This document shows positions 40,070 through 50,010 of a stretch of DNA of 64,000 nt, one piece after another. Location: assembly GCA_002794775.1 (NCBI GenBank), contig NBAY01000013.1, positions 496,001 to 560,000 of the forward strand, read 5' to 3'. Every line of letters begins with the position of its first letter. Position 1 is the stretch's first letter. The stretch comes from Porodaedalea pini (taxonomy: Eukaryota > Basidiomycota > Agaricomycetes > Hymenochaetales > Hymenochaetaceae). The notes beneath the pieces were generated by a model. It was not told the origin of the DNA. It made no database searches and worked only from the letters and a program-made list of their open reading frames with translations. Both the position numbers and the translations under genes were made by a program.

Positions 40070-43000
40070 ATAACCAACCGTCTGTACAATACGTAGATGC
40101 GAACAACGTCGATGGTTTTCCCGAGTACGAAGTCCCCACCGGTGTGAAAGGAAGTGAAGAGTACGAGCAGCTGTTCATGAGAGGGACTGGCAGACGCCAG
40201 CTGGACCTTCTCCTGAACGTCGGACACAGCATGGAAGGTGAAGAGAGGGAGGTGGACGCACACGCGCTCGTAGATTCGGGATGTACGGGATCGTGCATTG
40301 ACGTGAGATTCGTCGAACGGTACGGGCTAGAGACGAAGCGTTATATCCGACCCCTTGCGGTACTCAATGCTGATGGCACACACAACGAAGCCGGGTTGAT
40401 CGAGGAGTACGTTGACATTGAACTTACGATCAGTCACCATAAGGAACGGATCGTCCTGGCGGTAACCTCACTGGCGTCATCTAACATCTTCCTGGGGTAC
40501 GACTGGCTTCGACGGCACAACCCTGAGGTCAACTGGAAGACGGGTACACTCGACTTTACTCGCTGCCCGAGCGAATGTGCGATCGAAAGGGAGCCAGTGG
40601 AGGACCTAGGTGAAGCGAAGGAGGTGGTGGAGCAGATGAGGAGGGTGAGTGGGATGCGAATGGACAAGGCGTCCTGGCCTGCATACCTCAACGATTACGC
40701 CGACGTCTTCTCGGAGAAGGGATTCGAGAAACTGCCGGAACACCGCCCTTGGGACCATGTCATCGACTTGAAACCCAACTTCAAACCTAGCAACTGCAAG
40801 ATCTATCCACTAACACCAATGGAGCAGGAGTCGCTGAAGGATTTCCTCAAGGAGAACTTGAAGTCTGGTCGTATACGCAGGTCAATATCCCCGATGGCCT
40901 CGCCTTTCTTTTTTATCAAGAAAGCTGACAAGTCCCTACGCCCGATCCAGGACTACCGAAAGCTTAACGACGGTACAGTCAAGAACAAGTATCCCCTTCC
41001 CCTCATCGACGAACTAGTCGACAAAGTCAAGAAAGCGAAATACATCACTAAGCTTGACCTTCGCTGGGGGTACTACAACATCCGGATCCGCGAAGGCGAC
41101 AAGTGGAAGGCAGTGTTCCGCACGAACATGGGTCTCTTCGAACCGACAGTAATGTTCTTCGGTCTCTGCAACGCCCCAGCGACGTTCCAGGCTTTTGTCA
41201 ATCACATCTTCAAGGACCTGATTTACGCTAACCTGATCATCGTATACCTCGACGACATATTGATCCTCTCGGATACCATTGAGGAACATATAGACACGTC
41301 GAGGCATGTCCTCCAGATCCTTCGAGAGAATGGCCTATACCTGAAACTGGAGAAATGTGAGTTCGATGCCAAGGTCGTCAAATACCTCGGTCACATCATC
41401 GGCAATGGTGAGATCAGGGCCGACCCGGCGAAGACGGAGGTGATTGCAAACTGGCCTATCCCACGAAACCTCAAGGAGCTACAACAGTTCCTCGGTATGG
41501 GAAACTGGCTGAGACGGTTTATTAAGGACTACAGCAAGGTGGTCCGACCATTAACGTCGTTAACAGGCAAAAAGGACTGGGCATGGGAGACCGAACAGCA
41601 GGAAGCGTTCGAGGAGCTGAGACGACGTCTCTGCTCACCTCCAGTCCTTGCGATCGCCAATGACGAGGGCCCTTTCTGCGTAGAGGCGGACTCGTCGAAC
41701 TACGCGCTCGGAGGTGTGCTGTTGCAGAAGCAGGAAGGGAAGTGGAGGGTGATCGCCTACCAATCGGAAGCGCTCCTGCCGGCGGAACAAAACTACAAAA
41801 TCTATGACAAGGAGATGCTTGCCATCGTTTCGGCGCTCAAGGAGTGGCGACAATACCTCCTTGGCGCCCGACACAAGATCGAGATCTGGTCCGACCACGC
41901 CAACCTGACCTACTTCAAGTCGGCACAGAAGCTGAGCTACCGACAAGCTCGCTGGCAAACCGAACTCGAAGAATTCGACTTCCACCTCGAACACAAACCG
42001 GGGAAGACGATGGGCAAGGCCGACCTGCTGTCGCGCAAGACGGGTTATGATCAGGGCAAGGGTGACAACGATGATGTTGTATTCATCAAGGAGAAATGGC
42101 TGAACCGTGGAGTGATGAGGACATCGCGTGATGAAGTGTTGGAACGAGTGGGTGAAGCGCAGAGTGTGCAAGACGAGTCGGAGAGGCCGACGAACTTGAT
42201 GAAAGTAGACGGGTTGTGGCGGATGAAAGGCAAGGTGTACGTACCGTCGACGATGAAGGAAGCGGTATTGCGGGAGTGCCATGACTCGACCCTGGCAGGA
42301 CATCCTGGATCGTCGAAGACGGTCGAACTGGTACGTCGAGACTTCTGGTGGGCGTTGATGTTCTCCGATGTCCGAACATACGTCCGAGGATGCGACCGTT
42401 GTCAACGGACAAAAGCCTTAAGAACGTCGAGGTCGAGACCGCTTCATCCAAACGCGATCCCTGAAGGTCCCTGGGAGATCGTCACGGTCGACCTAATTGG
42501 AGAGCTCCCGGACTCTAAGGGACACAATGCGATCTGCGTCTTCGTGGACAGATTCTCGAAACAGATACATGCAATCCCGATGACGACGAAACTGTCAGCG
42601 GAAGGCATGGCTCAGTTGTACCGCGACCACATCTTCCGCCTCCATGGCTTACCGAAGAAGATCATCCACAACCGAGGCACACAGTTCGATGCGTCGATGA
42701 TGAAGGAGCTGTACAAACTCCTACACATCGAAGGCAACCCATCAACGGCGTACCACCCGCAAACAGACGGTCAAACGGAACACGTCAACCAAGAGCTCGA
42801 ACAGTACCTCCGGCTCTTCGTTGATCATCGGCAATCGGATTGGAAGGACTGGCTCCCCCTCGCGGAGTTCGCCTACAACAACTGTGAACATTCAGCGACA
42901 AAGATGTCACCCTTCTATGCAAACACCGGACGTCACCCTATGAGCTTCGACACCGTACGAACTTCCTCTGCCAATATGTCGGCGGAAGAATTTGCAAAGC

Positions 43001-43638
43001 ACATCAAGGAGACTCATTGTGTGGCGAAGGACAATCTAGTTAAAGCGGCTGAGGACATGAAACGCTATCATGACCGGACGGCAGGAGCATCAGTGGAGTA
43101 CAAGGCAGGAGACAAGGTTTTCCTCGATGGGCGAAACATCAGTACAGATTCGCCCACGAAGAAACTTGCCGACAAATGGTATGGTCCCTTCGACATCGTT
43201 GACAAGATTGGAGCGAGCGCATACAAGCTCAAACTCCCAAAGCGATGGAAGAAGGTCCACCCCGTCTTCAACGAGGCATTACTCAAACCTGCCATCGAAC
43301 CGACCTTCAAAAGCCAGAAACAGCCACCACCGCCTCCACCAGAAATTGTCGACGACGAGGAAGAGTACGAGGTCGAGGAGGTCATTGACTCACGGCTGCA
43401 CCGAGGTAAACTACAATACCTCGTCAAGTGGGTCGGATACATCGAACCGACCTGGCAACCAGAGAAGGACTTTGGCGAGAACACGAAGGAGGCGATCGCT
43501 GAATTTTACCTCAAACACCCCGGTGCTCCTCGCAAACTCGACATCCCTCGCTCACGACTCCGCCCACTCTTCGTCGACACCGAGCCAGACGACCGCGATC
43601 TTGGTTGGTCGGGACGCCCAACCTTGAGGGAGGGGTAA
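40070..43638 (+). CDS. D pol: protease, reverse transcriptase, RNase H, integrase, chromodomain
   Basis: Remainder of D Gag-Pol after element E. Protease ALVDSGCTGSC (near 40270), reverse transcriptase VYLDDILIL (near 41250), RNase H, integrase with HHCC finger and DDE residues, chromodomain GKLQYLVKWVGY (near 43410). Open to TAA at 43636-43638, immediately before the 3' LTR. Unlike C1 it keeps Arg (CGC) in the integrase core. The enzyme part looks sound; E, in the linker between frameshift site and protease, is the only break. Confidence 0.9.
43626..43638 (+). promoter_or_regulatory. D polypurine tract
   Basis: GAGGGAGGGG overlapping the last pol codons and abutting the 3' LTR. Confidence 0.65.
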
Positions 43639-44028
43639 TGTCAGAACTTAAACTTTTACCTTTTCTTTATTTCCCCTTTTCCTTTTCCTTTTCTCTTAAT
43701 CACTTCCCACACTCCCTTCATATAACCTTCATTCGTTCCATTCCCACTCATTATGTAAGGTTAGGTAATATAGTCTCATGGTCGTCACTATATAAGGTCT
43801 CAGGAATCACATGAACTCCTTGTTCTGCTTTTCCTCTTACCTCCGCGACGACCTAGGTGAGACTCGTCCCCCTTGTATTAGTCTAGTCTTGTATTAATCC
43901 TCTTACCTCCGCGACGACCTAGCCTGAGTACAGCGTGTCCCGAGTTCCCGCTCGAGTATAACACGTCCCAGACGACAGTCAGCCGAGGCCTGCCCAGTCC
44001 GAGTCATCTCCCGGACTCCCGCCTAACA
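43639..44028 (+). repeat. D 3' LTR
   Basis: Partner of 30853-31242; followed by GGGGC. Confidence 0.93.
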
Positions 44029-44033
44029 GGGGC

Positions 44034-45125
44034 GGGACACTTGACACCGCGCTCGGCGCGGGTTGTTGCTGCTGCTGTTGCCGCAGTGGCTCCTCGCGTG
44101 GTCCGGTACGCGTTCCCTCCTCGTTGTCAGATGCGATCTTGACGGTCGTACACCATCGCCACTTGTTGGCACCCGTCTGCTGTTGCTGTTGTGCTGATGG
44201 GGCGTCACCGGTACGCGGTACGCCAGACCTCTCCTCGCGCATCGCGCTCGCCTCGACTTCGTGCGGACCCGTCTGCTGTTGCTGTTGTGCAGACGCGGTA
44301 CCATCGGTACGCGGGACGGCGCGCTCCTCCTCCTCGTTCACGACCTCCTCGACCTCGGGCGGACCAGGCGTTTCGAGACGTTCGACGAACACCTCGACTG
44401 CCGGTACAGCCGACGGGACCCCGATGAAGCGCGGTTGCGCCTCACGCTCCATGGGGTAGACGAACTTATACCCGTACCCGTCGGGTACAAGTACATGCTT
44501 GAGCTCTCCGCCGATGTACGGTACGTTGTCCGGCCAGTCCGCGACCGGTACGACGAATCCCTCACCCCGGTACTTGGTGAGGTCAACTGTCTGGTGGTCG
44601 GCGAAATACTGACCGTAGAGCCGGTTGGCGGTGGACTTGTCGAGCCCATCCAGCGCCCACCGCATCTCCTTCCAGACCCGCGTGACCTGGAGGTACGTCC
44701 GCAGATCGGACGCGATTGGGTGGCGGTTCGCCGGCACCACGGAGTCCCAGTAGAGCTGGTAGTAGCTCTCCAGGGTGCGCTATTTCGAATCGGTCAGCTC
44801 GGTACGCGTGCTTGATCAAGTTTCGAGGACTCACCTTCGTGCCGTATGCCCACTCGGCCCACTTCCACCGTTCGCCGATCTCGTGACCCCGACTCCCCAC
44901 CAGTAACGTCTCCCGCCGTTTCACGTACCACCCGAGGCGGCGTCGCACATACCGGTCAATGTCGACCAGCCGTTGCTCGATCTCGCGGGTGTCCCACGTG
45001 ATCTTCTCGCGCTCAACGGCGCCGACGCTGTCGACGTACCCCGGTACGCGGAGTGCCTTGCGCGCCAGCCGAGGCGGCGCCGTGCTGTTGCTGTTGCTGC
45101 TGCTGTCGCGGTGCGGAGACGACAT
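44034..45125 (-). pseudogene. Antisense gene of element A, fragment 1 (start, intron, N-terminal half)
   Basis: Starts at ATG 45125 (MSSPHRD). Exon 1 runs 45125-44835. A 55-bp intron (44834-44780) has a GTGAGT donor and AAATAG acceptor in phase 0. Exon 2 continues to the D insertion at 44034. The N-terminal half has a charged helical region (EIEQRLVDIDRYVRRRL, ERWKWAEWAYG) and a conserved-looking block (YIGGELKHVLVPDGYGYKF), then Gln-run and Pro/Glu linkers. I know no domain for it. Joined with the other two fragments, counting each target duplication once, it gives 674 codons without a stop. It is transcribed toward pol, ending about 0.5 kb from the pol stop. It shares the GTACCG bias of element A. 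Confidence 0.72.
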
Positions 45126-45286
45126 GGTTGGAAGAAGCAGGAGAAAAACCCGTTGGTATGACCACTTTTCCAACGCCCTCTCTAGCGTGTTCCGATGCGC
45201 GTGATCAGCGTGATCAAGCTTCTCGCGCGTATCAAAAGAAGAGAAGGCGTGACTGGGGACAGTCACGATTTAAACGCCCCGGGAGA

Positions 45287-46220
45287 TGTAGAGCCGTGCC
45301 GATCGTCCCATCACCGCCGATCACTCCAGAAGCATTCAAGAACTGGTTCCGACGCATACCGATCAGTACTGGACTCAACCCGATCGGTCCGGTCTCGAAT
45401 CAGTACCTCACGATCGCGTCATCAGCACATTCCGACACCTCCGAAAGCATACCGGAACGTACCGGAGATCTTATCTCGACGATTAGGGACGCGGTCACAT
45501 GGAGCATACAGCCAAGACGCGTACCGGACTGCTGTCTGACGACGGGAGCCACGTACCGATTGGACGATCTGAGTTCCGGTGGAGCACCGGTGTGATCGGA
45601 CGCGAAGCGGACGTTTTCCTCATTATGATTTATGTTTTTTTCCTATGTTCTTCTGATTTCTATGCACTCTATGCGCGCCTCTATGACCTATGACTTTTCC
45701 TTTCGACTTCTCTATGTTTCGACTGATATGCACAGTATGCCCGTATGGAAATTATTAACTGTAGATAGATCTTTGGACTTAGTATAAATAGGCACCCCAT
45801 GTCGTAGGTAGAGGAAAGTCAGTTCTACCGCAGAGTCTCCCTCAGATAGGGTAACTTGAGTGCAATCCGTCTTTGTTCTTGTAATCTTGTAGTCGTTCCG
45901 TCTTTGTCTTAGCATCTCGTCTTTCGAAACCGTCTCTCGTCTCATACTTCGTAACTCGAACCTCACTGCTCGTCGTGATCACACCGTACCGGTGTTGATT
46001 ACCTGCATGTACCGACTCCGTACCAGTCAAACCACAGACGCGACAGGAGTTCCCGGCCTTTGTTCTCGATATCGACACGTACTGGCGTGTACCGAAGCAT
46101 ACTGACGCGTACTGGTATGTCGGGCGATCTCACCGCAGTCTACCCCTAACCTCCCAGAGCAATGCGATCACGTCCCCAAAAGGACCGTTGATCCCAGACA
46201 CCCCTAAGTCAGGATCTACA
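45287..46220 (+). repeat. Element A 3' LTR
   Basis: 934 bp, partner of 8017-8949; TATA at 45783-45790. It begins 161 bp upstream of the antisense ATG, so this LTR or its flank must also carry the antisense promoter. Confidence 0.92.
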
Positions 46221-46224
46221 GCGT
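46221..46224. repeat. Target-site duplication of element A, right copy
   Basis: GCGT, repeats 8013-8016. Confidence 0.75.
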
Positions 46225-46610
46225 TGGGAAGGAGAGTTGTAAATGTTCCATAAAAACAAAGGGGTGGGGAGATCACGGGAAATTGCGATAACAGAAATGT
46301 TGGGCGAAGGTTTGGGGGTTTGATAAAGGGAGACCCGATGAATCAGACAAGAATGAACGTAAGTACAGCACCGGGGTTTGCCAGTAGCTGGAGGAAGAAA
46401 TGCAGTATAAGGGGCGTGGTTGCAAGAATCAAACTCGCGGCCCCCAGTAGGGTTGGATTTGGATGGAAGGACCCTCTGAATAACAGGGATTTCTTGAAGA
46501 CAGACGATGTCCGGGGTTGTTCCGGAGGACGAAAATGAGCGAAAAAGGAAATCAAAAGAGGGTGAGGAATTGTGAATGTTAAGGGAAAGGACTGATATGG
46601 TCAGAGACAT
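46221..46610 (-). pseudogene. LINE ORF2, 5' part: endonuclease N-terminus
   Basis: ATG at 46610, four bases after the ORF1 TAG (46615-46617), which suggests translation by reinitiation. It encodes the start of an exonuclease/endonuclease/phosphatase fold (LSLNIHN, then PDIVCLQE with the catalytic Glu). It is cut by element A and continues in frame at 8016. Confidence 0.85.
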
Positions 46611-46614
46611 AAAA

Positions 46615-48852
46615 CTAGTAAGGGGAACGATAATTGCGACAGGCAGGACAGTCTGAAGACCGAGCGCTGTGATTACCATGACAGTTGATGCACAAGGCGA
46701 AGTGCTCGCACTGAAGGTTATTTGCGGCTGTGCATGGCGCGCATTTGGCGACATGCACTGCAGTGCGATGCGGTTCCGAACAGATGGCACAACGTGCTAT
46801 TGATCGACACTTGGAAGCGGGGTGCCCTAGACGATGACAGTTGTCGCATTGGTTGATTGTCGGGTGGGCCTTCATTTCTTCGAGGCGATGTATAACACCA
46901 AACATGGGGACCGAACGGTTGCCATGTAAGAAGAAGTGATCGAAAGAGAGATGGTCTGGATCTTTCATGACAACCGAAACATTGCAAAAGTCGCGCTCGT
47001 TGAGTCGTTCTGGAGACAACATAAACCTGGGTGGGAACATGAATTCTCGCCCTTCGAACTGGGGTAGAGCTGAAATTTCGTTGAACAGGTCAGATTCGCT
47101 GTAGATTAGTTTGGATTCCCTGTCATAGACGGGGACCCCAGGAATGACCATCTTGAACTGCGGGGACGGAATGAAGGGTTTCACCCCGCTGATGTTAAGG
47201 ATGTGGCTAAGCTGAGTAGCGAGAGTAGAGTAGTTAGCGTCAAAATCCATTCGAATGTTAGTGAAAGAGATCAAAAGGTTGCTGTTCGAGGTATACTCGA
47301 CATTCAGGACCACCAGATGTTTAAAAAGAGGGTTGCCTTTGAGGCCCGCCCTCACCGAATTTTTGACCGATTGCATGAGTGGGCGAACAGCGAGGTCTCC
47401 TGGCAGGGAGAAATAAACTCGCTTGATATTGTACAAATGAATGTTAACCGATCCGTTAGACCGGTTGACTGGTACTGTAGAGATTTCCCCGTCAGGGTTC
47501 TCGACAGTGGGGCACAAAACTTTAGTGAGGGTCGTCTTGGGTTTCTTCTGCGTCGCTTTCGCATAGGTAACTGTGGTAAAACCGTCTTTGTCCGTTCCAA
47601 CGGACTCGACCTTCGGGTGGTAGATGGTTGTTCTGCCTGGTCTGGGGGTGTTATGAGCTGAATGAGCATAGCCATCGGGCACATAGATGACGCCTTCAGA
47701 GCTCATACGATAACCTGATCCTGGGACACGCGTATTGGCGATGGCAGCGGCATAGTCGGTCTTTCCATTCTTAGGGGTTTGGACACGTTGTTTGACAATG
47801 GAAGGTTCAGGAGGGAACCGATTGTCGTGGACAAAGCACGCACCGATGGGGTCAGGGAGAATTTTAACCTGTGGCTTGTTAGCAGAGACAGGGGGTTTAG
47901 CATGTGATGAAAAGGAAGAAGGACGGGAAAGCTGTTTTTCGAGATTGTTAGTTTTTTCGACAAGCGAGGAGACAAGAGAGGTAAGAGACTGAATCGAATG
48001 GGACATAGTCGACATATTGTCGGAAATATGCTGTTCATGTATGGCCTGTGCTGAAACGTGAACATCGTCAAAAACATGTTTGAAGTCAGGTGTATGGATT
48101 CAATATGCGGAATGGAAGGCTTGAAGCGCCTCATTCGCCTTGTTCTCCTTAATAGTTTCGTCATCGAAACAGTGTGATTTGCTGACCCAGGAGACGAGGT
48201 TGGAGGCCACGTCGGCCAGGGCCTTGCCGACACGGATCGGGTCATCGTGCCATGGCGTAGAAGAAGTCCAGGACGGCTGAGTGATAAGCGTTGTTATGTG
48301 TTCAATGGTCTCCTTAGTCAGGTGTTTAAAGGAGGAAGAAACTCGTTCGGCAATTTGCGGGTCCTCGTATTCGGAGATTGAAACGTCGTCCATATCGTTA
48401 TCGATCTGGGGGGCTTGACTGGTGCTCGGGACGTAGAGGTCGTCGGCCTCCATATCGTCAGTTTCGTCGATACGAGCGGGCGGCTGTAAAGCATGATGTT
48501 CTTCCTCCGAATTGGATCGCTTGAGAGAAGGCTGAGACTCGATAACGGGGATCGGGGGGAGATCCCCTTGCTTGCGCAGTGCGGCTGCATGAGCGTCCGC
48601 TTCGACGTCGGGGGACCAATTGGCACGATTCTTCGCTACAGTTTCGCAGACAGCATCGTTGTGGTTGAAGGTCTTATCGCGACCACAAACAATGCAAAGC
48701 TTGTCTTTGCCGCTAACACAGCTGCGGCTGTGATAGGGGAGATCCGATTTACACTCCTCACACTTGGTGGGGTCCTTGGGATTGGCAAGGGAAAGAGACG
48801 ACTTTGTTTTATGAAGATATGCTTTAGCTCTGGTCAGCATTTTGCTGTCCAT
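46615..48852 (-). pseudogene. LINE ORF1: nucleic-acid-binding Gag-like protein
   Basis: One frame from ATG 48852 to TAG 46615, broken only by TGA at 48100-48102. The N-terminal part has paired Cys motifs (CEECKSDLPYHSRSC, CIVCGRDKTFNHNDAVC). The C-terminal part has three more Cys/His knuckles, including CDNCHRLGHPASKC and CINCHGNHSARSSDC. The middle is Ser/Pro-rich with a short coiled coil. The protein would bind element RNA. It makes sense as one roughly 745-residue protein rather than two genes because the frame is identical on both sides of the TGA. Confidence 0.8.
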
Positions 48853-48921
48853 AGTGAAGACGAGAAGAGACGGTTGACTTCAAGATTCCCACGGTCCAGA
48901 TGGTGGTGGTAAGAACAAGAA

Positions 48922-48932
48922 GTGAGCGAATC
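48922..48932. repeat. LINE target-site duplication, right copy
   Basis: GTGAGCGAATC, identical to 4414-4424. Confidence 0.85.
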
Positions 48933-49124
48933 ATGCATCCAATGCGTTTGCTCCGAATTCTTCCTGGCCATCTACCTCGAGGACCTGACGCGACAAAGCA
49001 ATTGGCAAGAGTTTTGCTGGCATAGAGGCTTTTTGAAACTCTCAGACATGCTCTGCTGACGATCAGGTGTGTTCAGACCTCCCTGATCCTGTATGTTAAA
49101 TGCTGAGCGACACCCAACAGGCTC

Positions 49125-49388
49125 ATGGTCAGATCTACTTTACTTCGCCTGACCACCAGCCAGCGCCGCTCGTTCATCTCTTCGCTCTTCACCGCGACCT
49201 TCCTCGCGTCCATCGTGACAGTTGCCGCATCCCAGATCCTGCCGTGCCCCGCTCACAAACGACGCGTGTATCTCGCCGACGACGGAGCGAACTCCTCGAA
49301 CTCGGATGCGTGGTTGAGCAACACGACAAGGCGTGTCGTTGATAAGAAACCCCGAAGATGGATAGAGGAGAAAACCCCGGATGGGTGA
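49125..49388 (+). CDS. Small putative mitochondrial or membrane protein, family unknown
   Basis: Single-exon, 87 residues. An Arg/Ser/Thr-rich start (MVRSTLLRLTTSQRRSF) resembles a mitochondrial presequence, followed by one hydrophobic segment (SLFTATFLASIVTVAA), a CPAHKRR motif and a polar C-terminus. I do not recognise the family. With the LINE removed, its ATG lies about 270 bp from, and divergent to, the uS14m start, so the two probably shared a promoter before the insertion. It is the only good open frame between the LINE edge and the transporter gene. Confidence 0.65.
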   Translation: MVRSTLLRLTTSQRRSFISSLFTATFLASIVTVAASQILPCPAHKRRVYLADDGANSSNSDAWLSNTTRRVVDKKPRRWIEEKTPDG

Positions 49389-50010
49389 GAGGCGAAAGAA
49401 ACACCGGACCGCATGTGCCTGGAAGGAAACATACATTGTGCGTTGGATTTACGCGGCGGACTCCTTGTAACTTAATCCAAGACAGCGCCTTATGGTGCAA
49501 CATAATTTGCCATCTATTGCTGTTTTATTCTTATTTCAACGACTCGCTCGTATCTGCTTGAGGGGACATGGTCAAAGACAAATTTCTGCTATGAATACAT
49601 TGAAAGGATCTTCTACGATATCCCACTTTGATTTTTACGCCAACAAACACAGTAAAATGGGTCCTCGTAGCGCTAACCGTACACGTACTCGTCCTGCGGG
49701 TCCTTTGACTTGCGTATAAATTAGAGTGTTGCGTCGGGAGGGGTGCAGCGGGTAGTCAAAAGAGAAGACAACAGAGCGGTGGGAGGAAGGAGCCAAATAG
49801 CTATCCAGTAGAATGAGGAAGGTGATTGGTAAAGAACGCCAAACGTTGACTACCCGCTGCTTGCGGTCGTGCGGAGTCCATAACTCTATAATGACGAATA
49901 TAAAAGAGCAACTTGGAAGAAAACTGAGACGTTGAAGCGTCAAGAGTAGCAGATTCCTGCTTGGTTTGATTCGGAGCCGATGGGTTAATCCCAGTCCTCG
50001 ACGCAGATGT
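49389..50010. other. Convergent intergenic region
   Basis: 3' sides of the 87-residue gene (+) and the transporter gene (-). Open frames here are short and overlap on both strands; I see no motif. Confidence 0.5.

Larger units (their letters stand above)
30853..44028 (+). mobile_element. Element D: chromodomain Ty3/gypsy retrotransposon interrupted by E
   Basis: LTRs 30853-31242 and 43639-44028 (390 bp each), target duplication GGGGC at 30848-30852 and 44029-44033. About 6.2 kb without element E. Same family as C1. Removing E with one ATAAC restores an open Gag-Pol arrangement without any stop I could find, so D may have been intact before E arrived. It too landed in the antisense gene of element A. 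Confidence 0.93.
8017..46220 (+). mobile_element. Element A: Ty3-type LTR retrotransposon carrying an antisense gene
   Basis: LTRs at 8017-8949 and 45287-46220 (933 and 934 bp, TG...CA) enclose primer site, gag, pol and a long 3' region with a spliced antisense gene. Stripped of inserts (B, a solo LTR, C1, D) it is about 10.8 kb, which is large for a Ty3-type element. The whole element, antisense gene included, is unusually rich in GTACCG/CGGTAC. Protease, reverse transcriptase, RNase H and integrase are in Ty3 order. There is no chromodomain. Five in-frame TGA codons disable gag and pol. The two LTRs differ at many sites, mostly CG against TG or CA. Confidence 0.9.
4425..48921 (-). mobile_element. 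Full-length Tad/I-like LINE, split by nested insertions
   Basis: Non-LTR retrotransposon read on the minus strand: 69-bp leader (48921-48853), ORF1 (48852-46615), ORF2 (46610 down to 46221, then 8016 down to 4575) and a 150-bp 3' tail without a long poly(A). Without its inserts it is about 6.3 kb. ORF2 encodes an endonuclease, a reverse transcriptase and an RNase H domain, the order seen in Tad1 and I clades. Element A sits inside ORF2 at 8017-46220, and removing it with one 4-bp target copy restores the frame. Two in-frame TGA codons (48100-48102 and 7290-7292) make this copy inactive unless they are read through. It is the oldest layer of the nest. Confidence 0.9.

Noticed and set aside
48100..48102. 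TGA as the boundary between two separate LINE proteins
   Set aside because: The same frame continues on both sides with ORF1-like sequence, so it is better read as one broken ORF1.
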